A program made the translations under genes and the position numbers. Of a stretch of 64,000 bases of DNA, positions 53,195 to 62,652 are shown piece after piece; positions within the stretch are counted from its first letter, which is position 1; every line of letters starts with the position of its first letter. The notes under the pieces are model-generated. The model saw only the letters and a list, made by a program, of their open reading frames with translations, was not told the DNA's origin and did not search any database. Source of the DNA: Leifsonia sp. ZF2019 (lineage in GTDB: Bacteria; Actinomycetota; Actinomycetes; Actinomycetales; Microbacteriaceae); the NCBI RefSeq assembly GCF_019924635.1, contig NZ_CP065037.1, forward strand, positions 868,001-932,000, read 5' to 3'.

Positions 53195-54358
53195 ATGACC
53201 GCCGAGAACGACCACCAGCACGGCTTCGCCACCCGCGCCATCCACGAGGGCCAGGAGTTCGACCCCACGACCGGCGCCATCATCCCGCCGATCTACCAGA
53301 CCTCCACCTTCGTGCAGGACGGCGTCGGCGGCCTCCGGAACGGCTACGAGTACGGGCGCGGCGGCAACCCGACGCGCACCTCGCTCGAGACCCTGCTCGC
53401 GTCGCTCGAAGGCGGCGTGCGCGCGCTGTCGTTCGCGTCGGGCCTCGCCGCGGAGGACGCCCTGCTGCGCGCCGTCCTCGCCCCGGGCGACCACGTGGTG
53501 CTCGGCAACGACGTGTACGGCGGCACGCATCGCCTCATCAACCGCATCCACCGCGCGTGGGGGATCGGCAACACGACCGTCGACCTGTCCGACCTGGACG
53601 CGGTGCGCGCCGCCCTGACGACGGAGCGCGCGCGCATCCTCTGGATCGAGACGCCGAGCAACCCGCTGATGAAGATCAGCGACCTGGCGGCGTTGGTCGA
53701 GATCGGCCACGCAGCCGGCGTGCTCGTCGTCGTCGACAACACCTTCGCCTCCCCCGCATTGCAGCAGCCGCTGTCGTTCGGCGCCGATGTCGTCGTCCAC
53801 TCGACCACGAAGTACCTCGGCGGGCACTCCGACGTGATCGGGGGTGCCCTGGTCTTCGCGGACGAGGAGCTGGCCGAGAAGGTGCAGTTCATCCAGTTCG
53901 CCGCCGGCGCGGTGTCCGCCCCCCTCGATGCGTTCCTGACCGTGCGCGGCATCAAGACGCTCGACGTGCGCATGCAGCGCCACACCGCGAACGCACAGGC
54001 GATCGCCGAGGCGCTGGTCGGGCACGCGGGCATCGACGCGGTCTACTACCCCGGCCTCCCGACGCACCCCGGTCACGAGCTGGCCGCGCGTCAGATGAGC
54101 GGCTTCGGCGGCATGATCTCGGTGGCGCTGAGCGGTGGCGCGCCCGCGGCCCGCCGATTCGCGGAGTCGACGCGCGTGTTCCAGCTCGCGGAGTCGCTGG
54201 GCGGAGTGGAGTCGCTCATCGGCTACCCGTCGGAGATGACGCACGCGTCGGTGCGCGGCACGGAGCTCGAGGTGCCCGACAACATCGTGCGCCTGTCGGT
54301 CGGCATCGAGGACATCGCCGACCTGCTCGCCGACGTGGAGCAGGCGCTCGGTCGCTGA
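53195..54358 (+). CDS. metB: Cystathionine gamma-synthase/lyase (Cys/Met metabolism PLP enzyme)
   Basis: A 387-residue enzyme of the Cys/Met metabolism family. FATRAIHEGQEFDPTTGAIIPPIYQTSTF opens it, followed by YGRGGNPTRTSLE, WIETPSNPLMKI, VVDNTFASPALQQPL and the PLP lysine in HSTTKYLGGHSDVIGG. By sequence it could be a synthase (MetB) or a lyase (MetC/CTH); adjacency to CBS favours the lyase of reverse transsulfuration, cystathionine to cysteine. ATG at 53195 fits the family N-terminus; an ATG at 53171 would add 8 residues. Confidence 0.9.
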   Translation: MTAENDHQHGFATRAIHEGQEFDPTTGAIIPPIYQTSTFVQDGVGGLRNGYEYGRGGNPTRTSLETLLASLEGGVRALSFASGLAAEDALLRAVLAPGDHVVLGNDVYGGTHRLINRIHRAWGIGNTTVDLSDLDAVRAALTTERARILWIETPSNPLMKISDLAALVEIGHAAGVLVVVDNTFASPALQQPLSFGADVVVHSTTKYLGGHSDVIGGALVFADEELAEKVQFIQFAAGAVSAPLDAFLTVRGIKTLDVRMQRHTANAQAIAEALVGHAGIDAVYYPGLPTHPGHELAARQMSGFGGMISVALSGGAPAARRFAESTRVFQLAESLGGVESLIGYPSEMTHASVRGTELEVPDNIVRLSVGIEDIADLLADVEQALGR

Positions 54359-54389
54359 ACCCGGTTCGCGGCGATCGTCACGAATCGCG

Positions 54390-55187
54390 TCAGGTCGTGA
54401 GCGAGGAGGCCTCGCGGGCCACGGCCAGCAGGTCGTCGAGCGGGCGGAGTCGCGCCTTCTTCAGATTCTCGCGGGCGATCCAGCGGGCGTCGGGATCGGC
54501 CGAGGTGGCCAGGCGCTCGAGGAGCGGGACGCCGTCGTCGGGGGCGGCGGCCGCGACCACGCTGACGGCGTAGCCGAGCGCCTGCCGGAGCACCCGCACG
54601 TCGCCGTCGCGGCGCTCGCTGTCGGGGAGGGAGAGCAGCAGGTCGGTCGCGGCGGCGACCACGGCGCAGGCCTCCGAACCGTGCGGCGGACGCTTCAGGA
54701 GGCGCGGCTCCGCGACGGCCGCGGCCGCGGCACGGGCGAGGAGCGCGCGATTCCGCAGAGGACCGCGGTCGCGCAGCCACACGCGCACCTCCCGCAGGCC
54801 GCCCTCCCAGTCGCGGTCGAGGATGCGCTGCATGCCGGTGGCGGCGAGCTCGCGCACACGCCAGCGCTCGTCGACCGCGGCGGTCGTCAGCAGCGGCACC
54901 TCGCCGAGGGCGCCGGCCGCCAGCGCGGCGCACGCGGCCACGTACTCGCGATGAGGCTCGGGCAGCTCGGCGGCGACCAGCGGGGGATGCGCGAGCCAGC
55001 CCGTGAGCAGGCGGATGGCGCCGGCGTGGCCGTCGGCAGGGGTGGTGCCGGCCACGTCCGCCAGCCGGCCGGCGAGCTCCAGGTCGGCGCGCGGTCCCGG
55101 GAGCCGGCTGTTCGCGCCGAGCATCGCCTCGAGCGGCGCCGCATCCCCCGCGAGCGCCCGCCCCCACAGAGCAGAGAGATCATCCAC
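54390..55187 (-). CDS. HEAT/Armadillo-like helical repeat protein
   Basis: A 265-residue, Ala/Leu/Arg-rich all-helical protein. Repeats include DERWRVRELAATGMQRILDRDW and SADPDARWIARENLKKARL, which resemble HEAT repeats with the conserved Asp-Arg pairs. No enzymatic motif is seen; a scaffold or binding role is likely. TAGGAT on its strand ends 7 nt before the GTG at 55187, fitting a leaderless start. It converges with metB. Confidence 0.75.
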   Translation of the reverse strand: MDDLSALWGRALAGDAAPLEAMLGANSRLPGPRADLELAGRLADVAGTTPADGHAGAIRLLTGWLAHPPLVAAELPEPHREYVAACAALAAGALGEVPLLTTAAVDERWRVRELAATGMQRILDRDWEGGLREVRVWLRDRGPLRNRALLARAAAAAVAEPRLLKRPPHGSEACAVVAAATDLLLSLPDSERRDGDVRVLRQALGYAVSVVAAAAPDDGVPLLERLATSADPDARWIARENLKKARLRPLDDLLAVAREASSLTT

Positions 55188-55355
55188 GTCCCCGATCCTA
55201 CGGACGACATCGCGCTGCGAAGCGGCACGAAATGAGCGGGTCCGCTGCGAGACGGCGAGCATTCGGCCGTCTCGCGGGCAGGACACGGGTGGGCACGGGA
55301 GTGTCGGATTGTCCAGGGATTGCCGGGTGCCCGGGCGTACGCGCAGACTGAAGCG

Positions 55356-56477
55356 GTGAGGACGGTCGGGGTGGAGGAGGAGCTCCTGCTGGTCGACGCG
55401 CGCGGCGCGGCGTCGCCCGTGGCGCCCCTGCTGCTGGCGGACGCCCCCGCCTCCGGCACCGGACCGGTGGTCAGCGCCGAGATCCAGCAGGAGATGATCG
55501 AGACCCAGACGCGGCCCCAGGAGTCGATGACGGCGCTGCTCTCGGACATCGTCGCGGGCCGGACGCTCGCCGACGACCTCGCGCGCGGTCATTCCGCCCG
55601 CGCAGTGGCTGTGGCGATGTCCCCGCTGCGCCTCCGGCCGCACGCCACCTCCGACCCGCGCTACGACAGCATGATGGACCGGTACGGGCTCACCGCGCGC
55701 GGCACCCTCGTCTGCGGCTGCCACGTGCACGTCGCCATCGCCTCCCGTGAGGAGGGCGTCGCGGTGCTGGACCGCATCCGCACCTGGCTGCCCGTGCTGC
55801 TCGCGCTGACGGCGAACTCGCCGTTCGCCGGCGGCGTGGACACCGGGCACGCGAGCTACCGCTTCGTGGCATGGCATCAGTGGCAGAGCGCCGGCCCCAC
55901 CGACCTGTTCGGGTCGGTGGACGCGTACGACCGTTTCGAGAGCATCCTCGTCGACACGGGGGTCATCCTCGACAAGGGCATGCTGTACCTGGACGCGCGG
56001 CTGTCGCACAAGCAGCCGACGATCGAGGTGCGCGTCGCCGACGTCTGCCTCGACGCGCGCGACACCGTGGTCCTGGCCGCCATCGTGCGCGCCCTGGTCG
56101 AGGAGGCGGCGGCAGAGTGGCGCGCGGGGGTTCCTCCGACCCCGATGCCCTCGGCCGCGCTGCGCCTCGCCGAATGGCAGGCGGCGCTCACCGGCGTGAG
56201 CGGACGGCTGCCGCATCCGCAGACCGGTCTCGCCGGGACGGCCGCGGACGCGGTGTCCGCGCTGCTCGCCCACACGGGCCCGCAGCTGGAGCTCGCCGGC
56301 GACCTCGCGCTCGTGCGCAGAGGGGTCGCACGCATCCTGCGCACGGGGGGAGGAGCCGGCCGGCAGCGCGCGGCGTTCGCCCGCCGGGGGAGGATGCGCG
56401 ATGTGGTGGAGGCTGCGGTGGCGGCCACCCACGAGCGGACGGAGGACGACGACGGCGATGACCGCGACGCAGCGTGA
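55356..56477 (+). CDS. Glutamate-cysteine ligase family 2 (YbdK-type) carboxylate-amine ligase
   Basis: A 373-residue ATP-dependent ligase: RTVGVEEELLLVDARG at the start, VSAEIQQEMIETQTRP (Glu metal ligands), TLVCGCHVHVAI and YLDARLSHKQPTIEVRVADV. The family makes gamma-glutamyl amide bonds; the exact substrate is unknown. The C-terminus is Arg/Asp-rich. CAGACT (55344-55349) lies 6 nt before GTG, fitting a leaderless mRNA. Confidence 0.9.
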   Translation: MRTVGVEEELLLVDARGAASPVAPLLLADAPASGTGPVVSAEIQQEMIETQTRPQESMTALLSDIVAGRTLADDLARGHSARAVAVAMSPLRLRPHATSDPRYDSMMDRYGLTARGTLVCGCHVHVAIASREEGVAVLDRIRTWLPVLLALTANSPFAGGVDTGHASYRFVAWHQWQSAGPTDLFGSVDAYDRFESILVDTGVILDKGMLYLDARLSHKQPTIEVRVADVCLDARDTVVLAAIVRALVEEAAAEWRAGVPPTPMPSAALRLAEWQAALTGVSGRLPHPQTGLAGTAADAVSALLAHTGPQLELAGDLALVRRGVARILRTGGGAGRQRAAFARRGRMRDVVEAAVAATHERTEDDDGDDRDAA

Positions 56478-56570
56478 ACGCGGTCCGTGGCGGTGGCGGC
56501 ACCGTGGTGTCCGCCTGGTCCCCCGGGTGCTCTCTTCCGTGGCGCAGAGAAGACGCCTATCCTGCCGAAC

Positions 56571-56840
56571 ATGACGGACAAGCAGCTCGCGCATCAGCAC
56601 GCCGTCTACACGTACGGCTCCCGCCCGCTGACCCTGATGTACAGCCCCACCTCGACCGCGGCGTGGGAGCTCTACTACGGCGGAGACTATCTCGGCCTGG
56701 TCGAGGAGCAGCATTCCGCCGGCGCGACGTGGCCGTCGTTCGTGGCGCGGCTCCCCGGTGAGGAGGAGACCGGCGACGGGATCGCGACGGACGACTGGCG
56801 CGCCGCCGTCGAACTGCTCGCCGCGCGCGCCGGGCTCTGA
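56571..56840 (+). CDS. Conserved-looking small protein, unknown
   Basis: An 89-residue protein with MTDKQLAHQHAVYTYGSRPL, aromatic-rich AAWELYYGGDYLGLVEEQH, and WRAAVELLAARAGL at the end. Codon use is strongly GC-ending. TATCCT (56558-56563) ends 7 nt before ATG, consistent with a leaderless start. No family is recognised; the fold looks small and alpha/beta. Confidence 0.7.
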   Translation: MTDKQLAHQHAVYTYGSRPLTLMYSPTSTAAWELYYGGDYLGLVEEQHSAGATWPSFVARLPGEEETGDGIATDDWRAAVELLAARAGL

Positions 56841-56895
56841 CGCACGTCTGCCTCGGCGGACCCGCTCCGCTGGGGCGACCGCGCCCGACCCGCGG

Positions 56896-57102
56896 TCAGA
56901 ATGCGAACTGCGCCCATTCCTCGCGCGGCAGCTCGACGCGAGAGCCGTGGGACTCCACGATCCAGTCGCGCCGCGTCCCCGCCAGATACGTGCAGAGCAT
57001 GGTCTCGCTGCTCCAGCCGTCGGCCCGATGCACCCAACGGACCAGATGGATGTCCTGCCCGGCCTTCGGTGTGTTACCGATCGGTGTCTCATAGGTCGTC
57101 AC
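56896..57102 (-). CDS. Small protein of 68 residues, unknown
   Basis: GTG at 57102 has a strong GGGGAGGAG about 6 nt upstream. The protein reads MTTYETPIGNTPKAG..., then HLVRWVHRADGWSSETMLC and WIVESHGSRVELPREEW. The Trp/His/Arg pattern suggests a small beta-rich domain. No family is recognised. It converges with the 89-residue gene. Confidence 0.7.
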   Translation of the reverse strand: MTTYETPIGNTPKAGQDIHLVRWVHRADGWSSETMLCTYLAGTRRDWIVESHGSRVELPREEWAQFAF

Positions 57103-57222
57103 GCGGCACTCCTCCCCGAACGTGCAGCTTGCTTGGCTCGACCCTAGCGGGGTACATGGTCGGGGGACAAGAGGGCTGGGATGAACGGCAGCCGTACGGA
57201 TGGACGCGCTCGGCCGGAGTCG

Positions 57223-57411
57223 TCAGTCGCGCCGGAGCCCGCCGTCGTCCGCATCGTCGCGCAGTGCGTCGTCGTCGGCCGTCTCGTCGTGCTCGGGCTC
57301 GAACACGCCGTCGGCGTCGTAGGGACCGCTGCCTCCGCCCTCCGCGATCGCGTCCACGTCGATCGGCTCGCCCGAAGGCGTCTCGGGGAACTGCTCTCGC
57401 GCGTCTGTCAT
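57223..57411 (-). CDS. Small acidic protein of 62 residues, unknown
   Basis: ATG at 57411 has AGGAGG 7 nt upstream. The product is strongly acidic and Gly-rich (DVDAIAEGGGSGPYDADG, EPEHDETADDDALRDDADDGG), with no hydrophobic core, so it is probably disordered. No family is recognised. It is in the same orientation as the 68-residue gene, 120 bp upstream of it. Confidence 0.65.
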   Translation of the reverse strand: MTDAREQFPETPSGEPIDVDAIAEGGGSGPYDADGVFEPEHDETADDDALRDDADDGGLRRD

Positions 57412-57591
57412 CGTCGGGCCTCCTGTCCGCCCCGCGGTGGCCGGCATGCCGCCGCTGGACCGGATGGTAGGCGTGTCGTGGGCGGTCGGGAAGGGGCGGG
57501 TGACGCCGAAGCACTCGCGTTTCCTCCCCGGTTGGGGGACACTGGCGGAGGGTCGTACCCGTGACCCGTGCAGAAGAGAAGGCAGAGAACG

Positions 57592-57795
57592 ATGGCAACA
57601 GGCACCGTCAAGTGGTTCAACTCGGAGAAGGGGTTCGGCTTCATCGCCCCGGACGACGGGTCGCCCGACGTGTTCGCCCACTTCAGCGAGATCGCCGGGG
57701 ACGGATACCGCAACCTCACCGAGAACCAGCGCGTGGAATACGAGGTGACGCAGGGGCCGAAGGGCCTCCAGGCGTCGAACATCCGTCCCGCCTGA
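57592..57795 (+). CDS. Cold-shock domain protein (CspA family)
   Basis: A 67-residue single cold-shock domain that binds single-stranded RNA and DNA. RNP1 is KGFGFI and RNP2 VFAHF (usually VFVHF). It begins [17 protein letters not shown], the family hallmark. The ATG is preceded by purine-rich GAAGGCAGAGAACG. It serves as an RNA chaperone. Confidence 0.96.
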   Translation: MATGTVKWFNSEKGFGFIAPDDGSPDVFAHFSEIAGDGYRNLTENQRVEYEVTQGPKGLQASNIRPA

Positions 57796-57893
57796 CGCGC
57801 GTCTCCCGCACATAGGAAGTGCGCAGGAGACGCATGAGCCGCCCATAGTCCCGCGAAAGGTCACGGGAATGTAACAGGGCGAGGGTGGTGCGC

Positions 57894-59144
57894 ATGTCGT
57901 ACGAAACCGCCACCCTCTCGCTCGACATCGTCGTGCCCGTCTACAACGAGCAGGCGACGCTCGAGTCGTCCATCCGCCGGCTCCACGCCTATCTGACCGA
58001 CGCCGTCGAGCAGACCTGGCGGATCACCATCGCGGACAACGCCAGCACCGACGAGACGGCCGCCCTCGCGGACCGCCTCGCCGGGGAGCTCGCCGGCGTC
58101 GTCGCGGTGCACCTCCCCCTGAAGGGCCGCGGTCGCGCGCTCAAGCAGGTGTGGGGGGCCTCCGAAGCCGAGGCGCTCGTCTATCTGGACGAGGACCTCT
58201 CCACCGATCTCGCGGCGCTCCCCCCGCTGGTCGCCCCGCTGCTCTCCGGGCACTCCGACCTTGCGATCGGCACGCGGCTCGGCCGATCGTCGCGCGTCAC
58301 GCGCGGCGGCAGACGCGAGTTCATCTCGCGCAGCTACAACCTGCTGCTGCGGCGGACGATGTCCGTCGGCTTCAGCGACGCTCAGTGCGGGTTCAAGGCG
58401 ATCAGGAGGGATGTCGCGCAGCGGCTGCTCCCGCTCGTGGAGGACGATGCCTGGTTCTTCGACACCGAGCTCCTGATCCTCGCCGAGCGATCCGGGCTGC
58501 GCATCCATGAGATCCCGGTCGACTGGGTCGACGACCCGGACAGCTCCGTGGACATCGTGAGCACCGCTCTGGAGGACGTGAAGGGCATGGTGCGCGTCGG
58601 CACGAACATCGCCCGCGGCCGGATCCCGATCGAGTCGGTGTACGCGGAGCTCGGGAGGCGGCCGTTCGAGCCGCCCCGGCCGCCGAGCTTCTTCGGCCAG
58701 GTGGTGCGGTTCGGCGTCGTGGGGGTGCTCTCCACCGTGGCCTACGCGCTGCTGTACCTGTTGCTGCAGACGCTCGTGCCCGCGCAGGTCGCCAACTTCG
58801 CGGCGCTGCTCATCACTGCCGTCGCGAACACATGGGCCAACCGGCGCTTCACCTTCGGGGTGCGAGGGCCCGGGATGGTGCGGCATCAGTTCCAGGGGCT
58901 CATCGTCTTCGGGATCGCGTGGGCGTTGACCAGCGGATCGCTGCTCACCTTGCACGCACTGGCACCCACGGCCTCCGCCCGCTGGCAGCTGATCGTGCTC
59001 ACCGCGGCCAACCTCGTCGCAACGCTGATCCGCTTCGTGCTCCTGCGGCTCTGGGTCTTCCGGGCATCCCGCCGGGCGATCGCGCCGTCCGCCGATGCGG
59101 CTGCCTCCCGCCCCCTCTCCTTCACCACCAGCGAAAGCGAGTGA
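57894..59144 (+). CDS. Family 2 glycosyltransferase fused to GtrA-type membrane domain
   Basis: A 416-residue protein. The N-terminal GT2 domain (about 1-250) resembles dolichyl/polyprenyl-phosphate mannosyl- or glucosyltransferases: LDIVVPVYNEQATLE, ALVYLDEDLSTDL (DED metal motif), and CGFKAIRRDV. The C-terminal part (about 265-400) has four hydrophobic helices like GtrA (VRFGVVGVLSTVAYALLYLL, NTWANRRFTFG). It probably makes a polyprenyl-phosphate sugar used by the next gene. ATG at 57894 follows GAGGGTGG. Confidence 0.9.
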   Translation: MSYETATLSLDIVVPVYNEQATLESSIRRLHAYLTDAVEQTWRITIADNASTDETAALADRLAGELAGVVAVHLPLKGRGRALKQVWGASEAEALVYLDEDLSTDLAALPPLVAPLLSGHSDLAIGTRLGRSSRVTRGGRREFISRSYNLLLRRTMSVGFSDAQCGFKAIRRDVAQRLLPLVEDDAWFFDTELLILAERSGLRIHEIPVDWVDDPDSSVDIVSTALEDVKGMVRVGTNIARGRIPIESVYAELGRRPFEPPRPPSFFGQVVRFGVVGVLSTVAYALLYLLLQTLVPAQVANFAALLITAVANTWANRRFTFGVRGPGMVRHQFQGLIVFGIAWALTSGSLLTLHALAPTASARWQLIVLTAANLVATLIRFVLLRLWVFRASRRAIAPSADAAASRPLSFTTSESE

Positions 59145-59148
59145 CACC

Positions 59149-61209
59149 ATGACCACCACGACGACCACTGCGTCCACCCCCGTCGCGGCGCATCCCGAAC
59201 GGGCGGCCGCGCCCGGCCGCATGCGCGCCGCCCTCCGCCGGCTCCTCCGAGGCAGGGAGGATGCCGCCGCCTGGGAGCGGCCGGCGCTGCTCGGCCTCCT
59301 CGCCGTCACAGCGTTCCTCTACATCTGGGACCTCGCAGCCAGCGGCTGGGCCAACTCCTTCTACTCCGCGGCCGTGCAGGCCGGGTCGGTCGACGGGGAG
59401 GCGTTCTTCTACGGATCCAGCGACGCGGCGAACTCGATCACGGTCGACAAGCCGCCCGCGAGCCTGTGGATCATGGCGCTCTCGGTGCGGATCTTCGGGC
59501 TGAGCTCGTGGAGCATCCTGCTGCCGGAAGCGCTCATGGGCGTCGCAACGGTCGCGCTCGTCTATGCGATCGTGCGCCGGCACTTCTCGGCGCGCACCGC
59601 GCTGCTCGCGGGCGGCGTGCTGGCCATCACCCCGGTGGCCGCGCTGATGTTCCGGTTCAACAACCCGGACGCGCTGCTCGTGCTCCTGCTGACGCTGGCG
59701 ACGTATCTGACCCTGCGCGGCATCGAGTCCGGCCGCATCCGCTGGGTGATCTGGGCAGGCGTCGCGATCGGCTTCGGCTTCCTCACCAAGCAGCTGCAGG
59801 CCTTCCTCATCCTCCCGGTCCTCGCCGGTGTCTACCTGGCCGGGGCTCCGATCTCGTGGAAGAAGCGGTTCGGGCACCTGTTCGCCGCACTCGGCGCGGT
59901 GGTCGTGGCCGCCGGCTGGTGGGTCGCGATCGTCGAGCTGGTGCCGGCCTCGTGGCGGCCGTACATTGGCGGCTCGCAGACGAACAGCTTCCTCGAGCTG
60001 ACCTTCGGCTACAACGGGCTCGGCCGCCTCACCGGCGACGAGACCGGCAGCGTCACTGGAGGCGGCGGCACGACGGGCGGCGGGATGTGGGGCTCCACCG
60101 GCATCACGCGTCTTTTCGAGAACGAGATCGGCGGTCAGATCACCTGGCTGCTGCCCGCGGCCCTCGTCCTCTTCGTGCTCGCCCTCGTGCTGGGGCGGCG
60201 GAGTGCGCGGACCGACGCCCGCCGTGCGACCCTCCTGCTCTTCGGCGGCTGGCTCGTCGTGACCGCGCTCGCGTTCAGCTTCATGGCCGGCATCTTCCAC
60301 GCCTATTACACCGTGGCCCTCGCCCCGGCGCTCGCGGGCGTCGTCGCGATCGGCGCCGCAGCGGCCTGGGAAGCACGCGAACGGCTCTGGGTTCGCATCG
60401 TGTCGGCGGCTGTCATGCTCGGCACCGGAGGGTGGGCCTGGGTGCTGCTGGACCGCGCGACCGACTGGCTGCCCTGGCTGAAGGTCCTCGTGGTGCTGCT
60501 CTCGATCATCTCCGCCGGTCTGCTCCTGCTCCCGCAGCGCGGCCGGGCGCTGCGCACCGCGACCATCGCCGCCACCCTGGTCGCCGGCCTGCTCGCCCCG
60601 TTCGCCTACACGATCCAGACCGTCACGACCCCCCACACCGGGTCGATCGTGACCGCGGGCCCGACCGTGTCCGGCTCGATGGGCGGACCGGGCGGGGGAG
60701 GCGGCCGGGGCGGTTTCGGCGGCAATGGCGGCCAGGGCGGACCCGGCGGGCCGGGCGGCACGCCGTCGAACGGGCTCGGCGGGAACACCGGCGGGACCGG
60801 AGCCCCCGGCGGCGGGACCGCGACGCAGACCGCGCAGGGCGGCGGCGGAGCGGGCTCCCTGCTCTCCTCCGGCAGCGTGGGCTCCCGGCTCGCGTCGATG
60901 CTGAAGGCCGACGCCGCGAAGTACACCTGGGTCGCGGCCGCGATCGGCTCCAACTCGGCTGCCGGATACCAGCTCGCGACGCAGGAGGCGGTGATGCCGA
61001 TCGGCGGGTTCAACGGCTCCGATCCGTCGCCCACGCTCGCGCAGTTCGAGCAGTATGTGGCCGAGGGGAAGATCCACTACTTCATCGGCGGCGGTGTCGG
61101 GCGGTCGAACGGCGGGAGCAGCGCCTCCAGCGAGATCGCCGGCTGGGTGGAGCAGAACTACACCGCCCAGACCGTCGACGGTGTGACGGTGTACGACCTG
61201 ACCGAGTAG
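59149..61209 (+). CDS. GT39-like polyprenyl-phosphate-sugar-dependent membrane glycosyltransferase
   Basis: A 686-residue protein with about eleven hydrophobic helices in the first 500 residues, of the ArnT/PMT-like (GT39/GT83) group. VDKPPASLWIMAL matches the DxxxxP-type loop 1 region, and RFNNPDALLVLLLTLATYL follows. A Gly-rich stretch (about 505-575) leads to an extracytoplasmic C-terminal domain ending TVDGVTVYDLTE. It would transfer sugar from the lipid donor made by the upstream GT2-GtrA gene, 4 bp away, to an exported acceptor. Acceptor unknown. Confidence 0.88.
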   Translation: MTTTTTTASTPVAAHPERAAAPGRMRAALRRLLRGREDAAAWERPALLGLLAVTAFLYIWDLAASGWANSFYSAAVQAGSVDGEAFFYGSSDAANSITVDKPPASLWIMALSVRIFGLSSWSILLPEALMGVATVALVYAIVRRHFSARTALLAGGVLAITPVAALMFRFNNPDALLVLLLTLATYLTLRGIESGRIRWVIWAGVAIGFGFLTKQLQAFLILPVLAGVYLAGAPISWKKRFGHLFAALGAVVVAAGWWVAIVELVPASWRPYIGGSQTNSFLELTFGYNGLGRLTGDETGSVTGGGGTTGGGMWGSTGITRLFENEIGGQITWLLPAALVLFVLALVLGRRSARTDARRATLLLFGGWLVVTALAFSFMAGIFHAYYTVALAPALAGVVAIGAAAAWEARERLWVRIVSAAVMLGTGGWAWVLLDRATDWLPWLKVLVVLLSIISAGLLLLPQRGRALRTATIAATLVAGLLAPFAYTIQTVTTPHTGSIVTAGPTVSGSMGGPGGGGGRGGFGGNGGQGGPGGPGGTPSNGLGGNTGGTGAPGGGTATQTAQGGGGAGSLLSSGSVGSRLASMLKADAAKYTWVAAAIGSNSAAGYQLATQEAVMPIGGFNGSDPSPTLAQFEQYVAEGKIHYFIGGGVGRSNGGSSASSEIAGWVEQNYTAQTVDGVTVYDLTE

Positions 61210-61250
61210 GCGGAGGGAGGAACGTCGGGGGCCCGGGCCATCATGGGGAC

Positions 61251-62570
61251 ATGACGGACGGGCCCCCTCTCACACGCACGCCCGTTGACCCGATCGACGG
61301 GTCGCACGGCAGGCTCGGCGTCGCGGGCGGCACAGCGCTCTATGTCGCCGCGGTGCTCGGGACGGGCATCCTCGTGCTCCCGGCGCTCGCGGCCTCCGTC
61401 GCCGGCCCCGGGGCGATCCTCGCGGTGGCGGCGCTCGCGCTGATCTCCATCCCGCTCGCCGCGACCTTCGCCGCCCTCGCGCGCCGGCATCCGGACGCGG
61501 GAGGCGTCGCGACGTTCGTGCGGCGTGCCCTCGGGGCGACGGCGGCGCGCATCGTCTCGTACTGGTTCTTCTTCGGCACGCCGATCGGGGCCCCGATCGC
61601 GGCACTCATGACGGCGCGCTACGTCGTCGCCGTGATCGGCGGAGACGCCGTGAGCACGACCATGATCGCAGTGGCGCTCATGGTCGTGCCGGTCACCGTC
61701 ACCGCGTTCGGCGTCCGGTTCGCCGCATCGGTGCAGCTCGTGCTGTCGGGCGCGCTCATCGCGGTGCTGGTGTTCGTGCTCGCCGCTGCCGCTCCGCACG
61801 GCGATCCCGCGCGCCTCGAGCCGCTCCTGCCGCACGGCTGGGCCGGAGTGGGTCTCGCCATGAGCCTCTACATCTGGGCGTTCGCCGGGTGGGAGGCGGT
61901 GGCCGGCATCGGCGGAGAGTTCCGCGACCCGCGACGCGACATCCCGCGCGCCACGGCGCTCGCGCTCGTCATCGTGTCGGTCGCCTACCTCGCGATCCAG
62001 ACGGTGACCGTGCTCGTGCTGGGCGACGCGGCGGCCACCAGTGAGGTGCCCCTCCTCGATCTGGTGTCGGTGGCGACCGGGACGGGCGGCGGAGTCGTCG
62101 TCGCCGTGATCGCGGCGATCGTCGTCACCGGGGTGTTCAACGCGTACCTCGCCGCGTTCTCCAAGCTGGGCGCGGCGATGGGACGTGACGGCGACCTCCC
62201 GCGCTGGTTCGGTCGCGGTGTCGAGAACGGCGCGGTCGCCCGGCGCGGGCTGCTGCTCTCGACCGTGGTCATGGCCGCGTACTCGGTCGTGGTGCTGGCG
62301 AGCGGCGACCTCGAGCCCTTCATCCTGGTGCACACGAGCATCGCGGCGGCGGTCTACGGTCTCGGCGTCGCGGCGGCCGTGGTCCTGCTGCCGCGCGGAT
62401 CCGTCGGTTGGTGGATGGCGGTGCTGTCGTGCGTGTTCGCGGCGGGGCTGCTGCTCCTCGCCGGCTGGCATCTGGTGTTCCCGGCCGGCGTCGCACTCGT
62501 CGCCGTCCTGGTCGGCCTGCTGTCGGCGCGCGCGGCGCGGGCGCGGCGGGCGGTGACGGGCGGGGTGTGA
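61251..62570 (+). CDS. APC-family amino-acid transporter
   Basis: A 439-residue, 12-helix transporter. AALYVAAVLGTGILVLPALAASVAGPG holds the helix-1 GTGI-type motif (GTGILVLP), and AFAGWEAVAGIGGEFRDPRRDIPRA is the conserved helix 6-loop region of the APC family. Substrate unknown. CATCAT lies 6 nt before ATG, a weak leaderless signal. Confidence 0.9.
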   Translation: MTDGPPLTRTPVDPIDGSHGRLGVAGGTALYVAAVLGTGILVLPALAASVAGPGAILAVAALALISIPLAATFAALARRHPDAGGVATFVRRALGATAARIVSYWFFFGTPIGAPIAALMTARYVVAVIGGDAVSTTMIAVALMVVPVTVTAFGVRFAASVQLVLSGALIAVLVFVLAAAAPHGDPARLEPLLPHGWAGVGLAMSLYIWAFAGWEAVAGIGGEFRDPRRDIPRATALALVIVSVAYLAIQTVTVLVLGDAAATSEVPLLDLVSVATGTGGGVVVAVIAAIVVTGVFNAYLAAFSKLGAAMGRDGDLPRWFGRGVENGAVARRGLLLSTVVMAAYSVVVLASGDLEPFILVHTSIAAAVYGLGVAAAVVLLPRGSVGWWMAVLSCVFAAGLLLLAGWHLVFPAGVALVAVLVGLLSARAARARRAVTGGV

Positions 62571-62618
62571 CGCGTCCGCCGGTCGCCCCCGGCACCATGA
62601 CGCATAATTGGGGAAGCC

Positions 62619-62633
62619 GCGCCGGACCGGCGC
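62619..62633 (+). promoter_or_regulatory. Operator-like palindrome before second lacI gene
   Basis: GCGCCGG-a-CCGGCGC is a 7-bp inverted repeat with a 1-nt centre, 20 bp before the LacI start and just after CATAAT (62603-62608), a likely -10. It may be the autoregulatory site of the LacI-type gene. Confidence 0.45.
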
Positions 62634-62652
62634 ACGTCCGAAGGGGGAGGCC

